This document shows positions 1 to 11,611 of a DNA stretch of 64,000 bases, piece by piece (the first letter of the stretch is position 1; the number at the start of each line of letters is the position of its first letter). Source of the DNA: Aphelenchoides besseyi (lineage: Eukaryota; Nematoda; Chromadorea; Rhabditida; Aphelenchoididae). The notes under the pieces were generated by a model. That model was not told the origin of the DNA and ran no database searches. It worked only from the letters and a program-made list of their open reading frames with translations. The DNA is taken from contig JAMPIQ010000003.1 in assembly GCA_024699855.1 (NCBI GenBank), positions 4,588,001 to 4,652,000 on the forward strand. Direction: 5' to 3'. A program made the position numbers and the translations under genes.

Positions 1-1834
1 CCTTTACTATTCAGTTCAACATGCGGTCCCTAATACCAAAGTGTTTAGAGTCGATAAGAATAGAATCAATCAAAGATCTTACGCTAAAACTGCGGCGACA
101 ATTTGGAGCAGACGAAGAGAAGTTGAATTGACGTTTCATCTTTTTCCCAACTCGTAAGCATGGCAATTTGAAGACAAAAGTCAATTTTGAACAATGAAGT
201 TTGCGACGTGAAGTTTCGGACGAACAAGAGGAGGAACATCAAGTCGAGAAAATGTCCTCGTAATTGCATAAACCGAATCGACAGATGCACATGACAATTC
301 TCTCGACACTTGCGCTTGTTCCTGATTTCGCTATTCCAACGTTTTGAACAAACTTGAAAGCCCAATAGCACCATGATTAATAGACGAAAAAGTTGACGAC
401 AAACTAATAGGATTACAAACGAAATCTCGACTTCTGGTGCAACAGCTCGCTCGTTTGCGTGGTGGAACTTTCTATGAGCGAAAACCCAAAACCACTCGTC
501 GCATTGTCTTGCTTTTGATTTGCATAAACAAACGACGATTTCAACGGTCCTCTCACGCCTCAACGGTCGGCATTTGGCTCTGGTTGACGATGAGCAACAT
601 TGATGAATTTTCGGTTGGCTTCATTGCGTCGAGCTTACGGTTTTCCATTTCTTTGACCATTCAAAATCTGTTGTTTGTATCAAATTTTCGAATCTTGAAT
701 TTCTATTCATTTGGCCACTGATGATGAAATGGTGCAGAGTCGATATAAGACGATTATGTCCGACTTAAGAGAAACCTTGTGATGCGGTTCGTTCGATAAG
801 CTTAGTCATTAGCGTGATTCAATCCTACTGTTGTCAACAAGCTCAAATCCGGACATTCTACTGGCTATTTCGGTAGTATCAGTCGAATTCATGACAATAT
901 TTCTTCTCTCCTAAAATTTCTAGCACGAAGAAGCCGAAAAATTGTAAAGGCGGTACTTCTCAATCGCCAACACATCATCTTAATGTTTGAGTTCTAATAA
1001 GAGTTGTGAATTGGCTGACAACGATTAGAACTTTTATACTGTTCCATCAACGTTCCCTTATTTTACAATTGTATTTGTTTGTGTTGTCCGACTTATTGTA
1101 TTTTGACGAAGAGGGACCATCGCACGCCCACTAAAAGATGAGAGGTCAGTTTTTATGAATTTGAAGAGCACTTTAAATAGACCGTGAATAATTGGCCTAA
1201 CAGGAAACTCGAAACTTTTTATGAACCTTTGAATTACACATGCATATCAACGCAAATTCTTTTGTTCATTGTCTTCTTGGACAGTAAAATGACGAGCTAT
1301 TAATGTTGAGTGAAATGCCAACTAAAATTTGCAACTCCGAGTTTTTAACGCTTGCAAACTTTATTTACGTGATGTTAGTTGTGTAGATGTACAACAATTG
1401 ACATTTGCATGCTGACACTGACCGTTGTGCTCATAAAAAAAGAAGTTAATACGACGGCAGACGCAACGTGTCGCGAAACATCATCAAAAATGTCTGTCCT
1501 AAGGAATCAAAAATTTATTGGTAGGTTCATCTCAAACATTAAACTCATCCTCGGGCGTATAATTATGTGCATTCGGATTGTCGAAAAGTATGTCCAAAGA
1601 CGCTAAGATGAACGTGGGTCCAACACAAAGCTCATTACGCAAAGACATGTGCGTGGTTTAAAAAACTGCGCACGCACATGTAGCACATGAAATGCAGTTT
1701 CTGAAGGGCCACATCCGTGTTGTAACTCCACCTTTATTGGCATAAAATGGACAGACAACTCATTGAGAATTAAGTTGTTTGTATAAATAAAGTGCATAAT
1801 TCTATTCTTTGATCATTTACTCATTGCAGCTACC
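1..1834. other. Upstream region without a supportable gene
   Basis: No reading frame here has plausible splice sites, codon pattern or a recognisable domain. The longest open frame (84-563, minus) lacks a partner exon and reads like noise. The last 200 bases are presumably the promoter and 5' leader of the first insulin-like gene. They contain a perfect inverted repeat (1645-1681) and a splice-acceptor-like TTGCAG ending at 1829, five bases before the ATG. Confidence 0.5.
1645..1681. repeat. Perfect 11-bp inverted repeat upstream of insulin-like gene 1
   Basis: ACATGTGCGTG at 1645-1655 is matched by its exact reverse complement CACGCACATGT at 1671-1681, with a 15-nt loop. It lies about 155 bp before the ATG at 1835. 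It could be a dimeric transcription-factor site or a hairpin in the nascent transcript. No function is established from sequence alone. Confidence 0.5.
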
Positions 1835-2305
1835 ATGACCTTGAAATGCACATTTTTGCTTTTAACAGTCGTTGCGCATACGGTTACTGCTCAAAGATAC
1901 GTTTTCATTCCATTACATCTACGACCTAGAACATATCACGACTCGTGGATTGATTACGCGCAAATGGATGGTCCGGAGATGATTGAGATTAGAACAATGG
2001 ATCAACCACAGCTTAGCGAACGTTCGAAACGAAAACCTATGCGACTTTGCGGCAAGAATTTGACATCGTATGTCGTGAAGTTGTGCGAATCAGACATTTG
2101 TTCCGGTAAACGTCGCAAACGTAAGTTACCAAACGAAATGTCTTAGAAAAACCTCATACTCTTGTATAATCTTTTAACTCTCCCAACAGATTAAACAAAA
2201 ATTTTCAATAATCGTTTCAATTTAGGTAACCTAAAGATAACGGACAAGTGTTGCAAGTCCACATGTACCGACGATGATCTTGCTGTATTTTGTTGCGGTG
2301 ACTAG
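1835..2305 (+). CDS. Insulin-like peptide 1
   Basis: Secreted insulin-superfamily prohormone of 121 aa, exons 1835-2120 and 2226-2305. A signal peptide covers about residues 1-20. The B-chain Cys are C72, C84 and C89 with the canonical 11-residue gap (LCGKNLTSYVVKLC). The A-chain reads C104 C105, C109, C118 C119, that is CC-x3-C-x8-CC. The extra B and A cysteines predict a fourth disulfide, as in C. elegans beta-type insulins. KRRKR at 92-96 is a processing site. The intron is phase 1 between B and A chains, the classic insulin intron. The ligand would act on a DAF-2-type receptor, which is inference. TTGCAG five bases before the ATG may be a trans-splice site. AATAAA lies near 2414. Confidence 0.9.
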
Positions 2306-2753
2306 ACAATATTCTTCTGGTATTACTCAATTTCGATTAATAACATGCCACGGTGTTTTATGTTGTTAATGCTAATTAAGAGTTGTTTTATGTTTGTTCA
2401 ACTTTACCGTTAAATAAACTGTTTCAGTGCTTGCAAAGTCGATTAGAGGCTTGACATCCAATTTCACAAGAGCAAACAGCTTTACGAAGATTAAGCGATT
2501 CTAATTTAATGGTCAACACAAATAGCAGCGGAAATTTTGTAAATAAACAAATCTCGTATTATAATTTGACTTAATTCCGTAATGCCGATATCTTGTGACG
2601 TTTTCGAAAACGTGTTCGTGCCTTCAAGAGCTACTTTGTTCGCAAAGGAAAATGGGCGGACCGAATTTGTACCGGTAAATTGTAAAGGCAATGAAGCGGC
2701 AAGTAATGTTGTCCAATTGCAAATGAATCGTTTTTGAGTGGTAACTGACCAGC
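2306..2753. other. Intergenic region between the two insulin-like genes
   Basis: It holds the 3' UTR and AATAAA (about 2414) of the first peptide gene and presumably the promoter of the second. Short minus-strand frames here have no support. Confidence 0.5.
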
Positions 2754-3204
2754 ATGCACGGCCTACGACTTCTTGCAGCTAACACCACTCAGCGACAATC
2801 GCGTAGTAATCAGTTCGCTCGATGGGTACTTGTTGTCACGATCCTGAGTTGTTGTGTTCTAAACGTGGTTACTGCTCGACATCCGTTTAGACGAATTTTT
2901 CAACGAGATCGTAGTAACGAATCGCAGAAATTGGAACGTACTTGCGGCACATTCCTTACGGCAAGAACTCAACGCATTTGCAATTCGGACTGTCCACCTC
3001 CGGGCTTCGTACGTACTTCGCTCAATAAACGTGCATCACGTAAGTTGACTTAAATGTACCAACGGTCACTACTGCTTACATCAAGTCAAATCATCTAATT
3101 GTTTGATTTCAGAAAAGAAGACCTTGCTCACAATCTTATGTTGCGATGAGGCGTGTACCGATGAGATTATACGTCGCATTTTCTGTTGTAACAGTGGCAT
3201 GTAA
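2754..3204 (+). CDS. Insulin-like peptide 2
   Basis: Second insulin-like prohormone, 125 aa, exons 2754-3039 and 3113-3204. The start is the first ATG. A hydrophobic segment (about 23-40) preceded by 20 polar residues is the signal peptide or anchor. The B-chain is C64-x11-C76 with an extra C80. The A-chain is C105 C106, C110, C120 C121. The phase-1 intron falls exactly where it does in the neighbour, so the pair looks like an old tandem duplication. Compared with gene 1, the A-chain gap before the last Cys pair is one residue longer (9, not 8) and the extra B-chain Cys sits one residue closer, so the ends of the fold may be rearranged. AATAAA lies near 3388. Confidence 0.88.
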
Positions 3205-4091
3205 TCCAATTCTGGTTTTGTCTTTCATGTTGATTTCCGCGTTCTCATCACTTGGTATTCGTAATCGTGTTGCTTGCTGTCTCAATGTGTTTGACGCAAA
3301 TTGCCGTCTTTTTCGCTCATTCAATAGCTTACAACGCGGTATGTAGATTTCCAACCACTTCCGCCATTCGGATTGTAATGTGATGATTAAATAAACGGCA
3401 ATGTAATGAACCTTGTTCTTTCAATTACTTTTGCAATTGGGTTCATGTACAAAAACGAGATGTCTTTTGCTTAGAATTTCCGAGAAGTTTTTGTCACGAA
3501 ACTTTTGCAACAGTCAAAAAGACGTCTTCTGACGTCTACCGAATAGTCTTCGTTACTTTTTGCGGCAGAAAAAGAGTTATGTTGGTGTTACAATTTGAAC
3601 TCAGTGACATCATTGTTTTATTATTTTTAAACAAACAATTAATTCGACAGTTCTACTCGACAAGTGCACCGATTTAACTTCGTTTAGACATCCCAAACGA
3701 ATTAAAATGAAAGTACTGGACACTGCGGCGTTTGACATTAAAAGCGGAGTAGTTCATGTCTAATTGACATCGTACGTTAGTGGAAATTGGTGGCCGAAGA
3801 GCTACAGTTAATACAAACAAGATTATTGACCTATTTGATTAAATGTCACATTTTGTCGCCCAGTTCTCTCACATCGAATTGACCAATTTTACGAAAAATA
3901 GAAATCTTGAAGAGTCGAGGGCAAATTAAACTAAATACGAACAACTAGAAACCAATGAACAATAAAGAAACATCAAAAATGATATGTGAAATGTTAATTG
4001 GTTGTTTCGCATTCACCGTCCATTATTGTTTTTAGCGTTGTCGAATTTCAATTGATATCATATGAAACGGTATCTCGAGTTTTGCGTCCAC
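3205..4091. other. Convergent intergenic region
   Basis: AT-rich sequence between the second insulin-like gene (+) and the acetylcholinesterase (-). It carries the insulin AATAAA at about 3388 and no supportable coding frame. Confidence 0.5.
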
Positions 4092-7000
4092 TCACAAGAA
4101 GTTATCAACAACAGTCCACCTGAGAAGGACGAAACTGATAAACATGCTAATCCAATTCACAAGTGCATATTGTGATGTCGATTTTGAAAGTAAGGGTAGA
4201 ACTGTAAAATACGATATTACATGTGGAATTGTGTTCATTGGAATCTTACGATATTGATGGTATTCAATTTCACGACCAGTCCTCCAAACCTTACACTCTC
4301 TTTCTTTAATTGCCAGCATGGATCGGACATGTGATCCACCTTTCAAATGCATCCAACGGCGATTATTGAGCGCATGATAAGCAGGCCAATCTTCAGTTTC
4401 CTTGTTTATGCGTAGAACAGGTGTTCTAGAAAGTTCCTGTTCTCTGTTTAATTCATGTGAAATATACCCTGTTGAAGCGAATGAAGACCAAAACTGCATC
4501 ATTTTATGGCTCAGAGCTTTCTCTCGATTAGTGTATCCAGCGGTCTGAAGATGTCACAAGTACAACTGATCTTTACTCTTTAGACCAAGTAACAAGAACA
4601 AGTTCTATACGAGTCAAATTGATTCTCAAAAATTCGTATGAACAATTTTTTCGACGAATTCACAGAATTTCATGTCTTAGTAAAACAAAGAAACGACCAT
4701 GCAGTTCGAGCAATGCTAACGAAATTCTTCTTAACCGAACTTAAATTCAACTGAAGAACATCCTGTAAGATTGTCTCTCAAAAAGCATTGCGGTTTTAGA
4801 TTTGACGACCAAATTCAAGTGTTTTACAAATACTAACAGCTAATATCAAGTTTTCAAAGAATCAAAAACTTTACGTTTAGTTGGCTTTTGCATAGAAATT
4901 TATAGAACTGTTCTTGGTACTTGCAATTGTACTGGTGGTTTTCTTACCAAGTTATACGTCGGAACACCAAAAACAAACTGAAATGATTTCGTGAACTTCT
5001 TACACATGATTCCAAAGAGAAGGTTGACATTTCTTTTTGTTTAAATGTCAAAAAATAGCTAACAAATGGCAAGGTTGTTTACACTAGTGTCAACTTTAAG
5101 ACTACGAAATTTACTCACCTCGATTTCGTATCCGTGCATTACACCCGTCCAACGAGGCCAAACGTTAGCACTTGAATAAATAAAACGTTACGAATATTCC
5201 ACCACGTCTATTCACCTGCTCGGTTGGTCGAAGTAATAAATGTAAACTTTTCCCGGACCATCACTCATTTGATCTGCCAACCAAATACTAAATAATTAAA
5301 TATAAGAAATAAACGGCAATTTAAGACTGAAGTCAACTCACCTGTCACAAGTGAAAAACTGAAGCCAACTAAACAGTTAGAACGGAATATCGAGTTTAAC
5401 CTACATTGTCGCCAGTCATTTGATTGATTTGTTCGGCTAAGAATTTACTCTTGCCATTGATGTGATCGCACTTTTCACCCAAATAGACATACGACGCTGC
5501 TTCACGAACCATTTCGGGTAATCGTCCAAAGGCGGTCTATAAATGTGGGTTGTTTGTCGAGAACCAAGTTCACTACCTGAACACACTCATTGAACTGATC
5601 AAGTGTCAAAAGCGGTTGTTCCGGAACATCGAAATATTTCGGCAGATTGTAAATGTTCTAAATCAAACTTGAAATGAATACACTCGTTGTGGATGTATCT
5701 GCTTCGTACAAACAAACAAACTAACCCAAAAATTCCCCTCGTCGTGATTGATCCCAATCATCAGATTGACGTCTTGTCGAAACTTCTTTTCGTGCAAAGC
5801 CACAAATGCATCGTACTCGCGAAAGAAATTCGGATCCCTCGAAACGATAGCAAATGGAAATTCCAAAAACTTCAAGTTCAGATTCCAAATTTGCGCAATC
5901 AAATCGGATGCCGGCTTGTCTCGTAAGCATTCAATGATTTCAGTCGTCTAAAAGTTCAAAAGAGTAATTGAAGTTGTGGGTTCGAAGAAGTTGCCTCAGT
6001 TTGATTGCAATTCACTAAGCGAGCCAATTGCTGGGCCTTGTCGAGCGCTCGTTCCGGTGTATCAATAGACCATGGATTGTCCAGAGAACCGGATTGCAAA
6101 ATACCGTTGTTGAACAAGTTACGAGAACCCGGCGCAATCAAATGAGCTACAATGCTTGAAGCACCAGCAGATTCGCCGAAAAGCGAAATAGAATTTGGAT
6201 TTCCTCCAAATGCCTCAATATTTTCTCGGACCCAATGTAATGCAAGTTGTTGATCGATCATTCCAACTAAACGATCGTTGATTATCAATTTAAACGTGTA
6301 AAAATACCGTTTCCTGGTGCATCCGGATGATTCATATAAAGATAACCGAACGGTCCAACTCTATAGTTGATATTGACAACAATCACATTTCCTTTCAAAG
6401 CCAAAGCTCGTCCATCGTACAGAGCAAGAGATGGGCTTCCATAATAAAAACCACCGCCAAATACCCAAAGCTTAAAAACGACAATTAAATATTTCATATT
6501 GAACATCACAGTGCTTTAAAGCAAGTGTTAACTGACTTACCATGACAGTGAGATTACTAAAAAAAGAATATAAATTCTTTAAATTTGATGACTTACTGTG
6601 GTGCTTCGGCTGGTGACCAAATGTTCATGTAAAGGCAATCTAGAGATAAGTTCAATCAAAGTCATGCAATAGTCTCTACCTTCACTCGTCGGTGTATTTG
6701 CATTCCACATTTCTGAACCCCAAAATGTCTAAATCGTGATCAGGTTATTACGAATAGTCTCTATATTTACTTCATTGTACGTATCTCGTGGTTGAGCACA
6801 AGCAGGTGCCAACACCGTAGCATCGTAAGTGCCATTCCACGGTTGTTTTGCAATCGGTGGACGGAATCGAAGTTTACCAACTTAAAATGCTTATATTCAC
6901 GAACACATTGAAATAACTACCTGGTGGTTGAGCAAACGGTACTCCCAAAAACGATCGAACACGACTGTTTAGAAAGATAGACTCAAATCCTTGGATTTGT

Positions 7001-7158
7001 CCATTTTTTGTTTGTACAAATACGGGAATGTTGGATTGATGTGAAAAGCCCATCGCAGAGCCAATCTAAAGTTCAATAAAAGAATGAAGTTATATTTGAA
7101 AGAACTCTACCTGAGCTAAAACTCCTACAATAAAACCAAGTCGATGGTCGAAAAGCAT
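4092..7158 (-). CDS. Acetylcholinesterase, probably GPI-anchored
   Basis: Hydrolyses acetylcholine at synapses; 618 aa from 17 exons: 7158-7111, 7065-6921, 6880-6771, 6728-6680, 6639-6597, 6556-6541, 6470-6308, 6266-5995, 5947-5726, 5657-5577, 5536-5405, 5358-5342, 5287-5216, 5170-5119, 4977-4948, 4544-4250, 4201-4092. A signal peptide (LGFIVGVLAQ) opens the protein. GGGF is the oxyanion hole. The catalytic triad is S224 (GESAG), E352 (HDEG) and H469 (MHGYEIE). W109 in GSEMWN matches the choline-binding Trp of true AChE, and EGDCLYMNIW is conserved. The hydrophobic C-terminus suggests a GPI signal. Odd points: 16- and 17-nt exons, a GC-AG intron (5948-5994), a 403-nt intron and a stop-free 48-nt last intron (4202-4249). 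Confidence 0.93.
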
Positions 7159-8837
7159 TGTAGTTATGTTCAACAGTCAAGAGTGTACATGTGCTATAAA
7201 TCAAAATCAGTTGGCTGGCGGCCAAAATACTCGAAAGGAACACGCGTGTTCGTAAGCTTGCTGATAAGCCAACGTAGTCGAAAGGAAACAGACGCTGGTC
7301 GATGGTTCTTCTACGACTTAAACCCAATTTAGAAGGTGCAAACAGAGTAAACCGGCAACCAAACGGAAGTTCCGTTTGAGTCCAAAACCGTCAAGGGCGC
7401 GCACAAGACAGGAATCCCGGTTTCGATATTCGATCTGTGAATTGAGACCTATGAATATCAGCAACAGTGTTTGTGAACGAGACGGTAATCGAGGTGTCGA
7501 GCAGCTTCCGTTTCGTTGCGACGGTGGCCAACGGTGTCCGAATTTTGCATGCAAAATTCATGGCGTGACTGCGAGTACAGAGCAACAGAACCGGTGGGCT
7601 CAAGCGATGTGGACAAATGGTGGCTAAGCAAAATTAAAAAATGCGCATCGACACTCCATTTCGCCATGTCACTCGTTGCGAACAAAAATTACAAAATTTT
7701 TTATTTATCAACGATTGAGTTTCGAGTACCAATTCGCGCGCACTGTCCGTTGAATCAGAGGATTGACGGCAAATTTCATCGACAAACCTCGCAGTCAACG
7801 CAAAATGGCCAAATGATGAGAGGGAAATTGGCTCCCATTTCCGCGTTTGTTGTTGATCCCCGCTCATCAAAAGCAATTTGACCTCCCAACGGTCAAACAA
7901 AAACATACGACACTTTCGATTTGGCCACTCGTTTGACTGGGAATTCTACGTTCCGATTTGTCCCTGTTCCGACTCTTGCTCAATTAGGATCAAAGAAGTT
8001 GCGTGAAGACGAAAAAAGTGCGTGGGGTCTGTGTACTTGCTGTCAAAAACACTTTTGCATTTGGTCAACGGTCGGTCTGAGAATGCAAGGGTTCGAGTAC
8101 ACGGAAATCTTGAGTTCTTGGTCTCGATTACATTTTCGAAACCAGAAAACAACAAAAGAAATGCCGTGCATATGAGCAGACACCATTTCTCCAAATCATT
8201 GACAATGAGAAGCCGAAGGACAACAATGTCAAGACCGCGCAATGGAGTGGAATAGACGCGGAGCTCATAAAACGGCGAATCCAATCAGGATTTCCTGTGG
8301 ATTTGAGCATCAAAAAAGATAGACGTGAGGAAGCAAAAAGTTTGGAAGGCCACGAAGTACTCGAAATGCCGTCGATTACCGTGAAAGCCCGAAAGAAGAA
8401 GTCATTTCTGAAAGTCGGAGGTGCTCGGAAGTCAAAGCAGTTCATCAATCGTTGTCGTCGAAATTCAATTGCACTTGAGACCATTGAAAAGAATCTTCGG
8501 CACAAACTTCAACCGTTTATTCTTTTCCTACACACTTATTGGTGATATTCGACGGCACAGTCACGACTTCAAAGAACTTCGCAATCATCAAAAGCCCGCA
8601 ACTCGTCGTGATGTCCAACGTTCTCACGCTGCATGTTCTATTTGTCTTTTCAACAGCATCTTCATCGTTTGCTCCCGACCGTGAGAACTTTAACGCGCCA
8701 AAGATGCTTGCCAAACGTTTCGATTCTTAGAAATAGGCCAACAAACTTCTATCTATTACCGTAGCAAACAAAGAAAATACAAATTCACAAAGAGTTTATT
8801 TGAACTTCATCAAAAAGCGCAGTTTGTATCGCAAATA
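7159..8837. other. ORF-rich region upstream of the acetylcholinesterase
   Basis: 1.68 kb between the AChE start codon (-) and the cyclophilin stop codon (-). It should hold the AChE promoter. It has unusually few stop codons in several frames of both strands, and one frame (8116-8545, listed separately) looks protein-like. Nothing else here can be assigned. Confidence 0.4.
8116..8545 (+). CDS. Possible exon(s) of an unrecognised gene
   Basis: A stop-free stretch of about 140 codons reading a hydrophilic, Lys/Arg-rich protein (for example KARKKKSFLKVGG and SIKKDRREEAK). It has no ATG near its 5' end. A second open frame at 7921-8030 (ends GSKKLREDEK before a GTGCGT donor) could be an upstream exon, but I could not join the two in phase with confidence. 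No family recognised. It could equally be a decayed gene or chance. Confidence 0.28.
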
Positions 8838-9761
8838 TCAAATAAGTTGCCCACAATCAGCAATTGTAATTTCGGCGGACGGTTTTCCACTTTTACTTCC
8901 CTAAAACTCGTTGTACTCGGAATATCGAGTATATTCTTCACCTTCTTTTCAATCGATCTGACAACATCCAAACCGTCGATTACCGACCTACAGATGTCTT
9001 GAGTTAAACTCTGGAGCGAATTAAACCAACCCGAAGACCACGTGTTTACCTGAAATTTTGAAGTTTCATTGACAACAGACAATCTAACTCACCGTCAAGC
9101 CACTCCGTTTTTTCCGTGCAAATGAAGAACTGTGAACCGTTTGTGTTCGGTCCGGCATTAGCCATCGATAGAGTTCCGGGACCGTCATGAGTCAGATTGA
9201 AGTTTTCGTCCTGAAACACATCATTTCGTTTGAAAAGACTAACGAAATACCGGGAACTTTTCGCCGTAAATCGACTCTCCGCCTGTAGATGTTCGCGTTC
9301 TTTCGTTTTAGATACAACTGACCTGTTCCGTTACCCTCTGAATAGAACATTATAAGAAATCATGAACAATCACTTACTCGTAAAATCACCGCCTTGTAGC
9401 ATGAATCCCGGTATCACACCTGCAATTTTGTAGTTTTGCTTTGATCTGAAGACTTAATTTACGATGAAATTTACTGTTTTTGTAACACAAAGGTTTGCTC
9501 GATTTCCCGATTCCTTTTTCTCCCGTGCACAATGCTCGGAAGTTCTCTGCTGTCTAAAAGTTCGTAAAGATATCAAACGAGCATTGCAAAAACCTTTGGA
9601 ACAACATCTAAACCCAAAGGCATAATTAAGAATTGCAAACAAACAGACAAACCAGGTCGTAAGCCCATAACGATCCGACCAGCGGGTGTACCGTCGATCG
9701 AAATGTCGAAGTAGACTTGCCATTGAAAAGCTGTCGAGTTGGCCATTCCAGCGGATGTCAT
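8838..9761 (-). CDS. Divergent-loop cyclophilin (peptidyl-prolyl isomerase)
   Basis: Catalyses cis-trans isomerisation of X-Pro bonds; 182 aa, nearly all one CLD domain. Ten exons: 9761-9653, 9607-9594, 9553-9463, 9419-9378, 9337-9323, 9282-9251, 9210-9093, 9049-9031, 8987-8942, 8900-8838. Active-site landmarks are present: [23 protein letters not shown] and the TEWLDG Trp of cyclosporin binders. The insertion [12 protein letters not shown] marks the divergent-loop subclass, like C. elegans CYN-3/CYN-7. No signal peptide or anchor, so probably cytosolic. A second in-frame ATG at 9746 would give 177 aa. Exceptional for splitting: exons of 14, 15 and 19 nt. It lies 312 bp downstream of the ER EF-hand gene on the same strand. 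Confidence 0.93.
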
Positions 9762-10073
9762 TTGATTTGCGCCTAAAACTTAATGGTCAGAAGCACAATT
9801 AGGTTTGTTTCAATCTTAAGAGCCAACTGACCGCCGTTTTCAACTTTTGCCGGACCCTTACACATGACAAGTAGTTTAAGCACGGAAACACAACCAATCT
9901 TCAAAGTTTCAAACAAATTCGCTGTTTTATTTTCGTTTCTGGATAGGCATTTATTTTTGCATAAAAGCTCTTAAGATACATAATTGCTGAGATTAAGACG
10001 CAAGTTAAAGTATGGTTATTGCGTTGTGTAGAAGCACCAGTGGTATCAATGGAATCGGACAAAAAAATGCAAT
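9762..10073. other. Gap between cyclophilin and ER EF-hand genes
   Basis: 312 bp. On the minus strand it holds poly(A)-signal-like AATAAA motifs (TTTATT on + near 9927 and 9950) for the upstream EF-hand gene and the 5' leader of the cyclophilin. No coding frame. Confidence 0.5.
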
Positions 10074-11303
10074 TTAGAGATCATCGTGCAATCTTGTACG
10101 AGCATGAAGAAAACTACTCGAAGACAATAAATCGACATGACGGAGAAGTTCCTTCAAAGTAAGGAAGGAATCTTTATTGTCGTCTGCAAAATCCATAATC
10201 TCATCGACTTCTTCTTGAACGTGATTCTCATTCAACGGATCTAAATAATTACGCAGTTCTTCTTTGGTGACTTTTCCATCGTGATTCAAATCGATTGCAT
10301 TCTCGAACTCGTGCTTACGAGCGTCAACGTATTCTTGATCCATACGATTGTCGTCAACAACTCCCGGTGGAACATAAGTAAACTCATCCAAAGATACTTC
10401 TCCATTTTGGTCGCGATCTATAATTGCAATAAACAAAAACAAAAAAGAACTTACCAAAATTTTTAAACAAATCATCAGTCATATCATTCAACATGACGCG
10501 AGAATGCTCTGGATGTTGTAAACTATAATGTTCAAATGACATCGGAAGAGAGCGATATGATTACCCCAAAAATTCGATGTCATCCAAGCCATTTTCATCG
10601 GAATCTGCTTTCTGAAAGGCCGCTTTTTCCTCGTCAATCATGAATCGAGCTAAAGAAAAAGAGGTATGAACTTAAAAGACTATTCGTTTACAGTTAGCGT
10701 CCATATTCTCGGAATGATCTTCAGCATGTTTCTTTGCGTGATCGGCGTCGACAATCTTCTTTGCAACCATAAAATGTGCTTTGTACTCATTCCAACTAAC
10801 CAAACCATCGCCATTCGTATCGACTTGTTGAAAGATTGCTTCAGAATTATTTCTTGCTTTCTCCAAATGTCTTCGCACATTTGACAAAAGTTGGCTCTTC
10901 AGCTCGTCTTTGCTCAACTTCCCATCCGAATCTTCATCAGCTCTGGATATAAATTTAGATTATTATGTTCTTATTCTTCAACTTGCCTTTTGAACATCTC
11001 TTTGATTTGATCATGTACTATTTCCTTATCATTTTTTTCTTCTGTTCCATCAACTGCTCCCAGAAGTAACTCTTTTCGAAATTCCATGTTCAACTCTCCA
11101 TCTCTTTCCAACGGCAAAGCATTTAGGTGATCGGGACGATTGCCATTACTTTCCTTCTACACAGAATAAGAGTTTGTATGCACACTTGAAACACTTACCG
11201 CTGAAATCGTTTGAACCTTGGGGAATGGTGGTGCAGCATGAATCCACTGGTTAGATGACGTTAAAACCAAAAATAAGACACAAAACTGGCTGAGATTAAA
11301 CAT
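10074..11303 (-). CDS. ER calcium-binding EF-hand protein (reticulocalbin/calumenin type)
   Basis: Luminal Ca-binding protein of the CREC family, 340 aa, exons 11303-11199, 11156-10987, 10942-10692, 10649-10565, 10522-10455, 10417-10074. A signal peptide covers about residues 1-24 (CVLFLVLTSS then HAAPP). Several EF-hands are visible: DEDSDGKLSKDEL, DTNGDGLVSWNEY, DSDENGLDDIEF, DRDQNGEVSLDEF, DLNHDGKVTKEEL and DDNKDSFLTLKEL. The last four residues are HDDL, a KDEL-type ER-retrieval signal variant. The second intron (10943-10986) has the donor AG/GCAAGT; only this GC-AG junction keeps EF-hand 1 in frame. It lies between a membrane-protein gene and a cyclophilin on the same strand, with gaps of 308 and 312 bp. 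Confidence 0.9.
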
Positions 11304-11611
11304 TTTTTAAAGATTCAAAACAATCATTAAACATAATCAAAGAAGCTAACAGCTTGAAAGATATACTTATGACCATGTCAACTATTCCTTTTATAGACAC
11401 CATTTTTTACAGCCGACGAATAGTAGTGCTCGAGATCTTCCAATTTTCGAATAAAGAGAACTCAAACAAAGAATGATTTAACACAAAAGATGCAATAGTT
11501 GAAAAAGATAAGTTAAAAACGAGCAGTTAAACACTCAACGATTTGACTGATTAATCAGATCGACTGCGTAAAAGCAGAAAGGGAATCTGATGTAAAGTGT
11601 TTATTTGACGA
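11304..11611. other. Gap upstream of the ER EF-hand gene
   Basis: 308 bp. It carries AATAAA on the minus strand (TTTATT on + near 11601) for the gene ending at 11612, and presumably the EF-hand promoter. No coding frame. Confidence 0.5.

Noticed and set aside
84..563. 159-codon minus-strand frame near the window start
   Set aside because: No splice partners, no domain, odd composition; antisense frames in this sequence are often long because of codon bias.
3146..3346. 66-codon plus frame overlapping insulin-like exon 2
   Set aside because: It is the shifted frame of the A-chain exon and destroys the CC-x3-C pattern.
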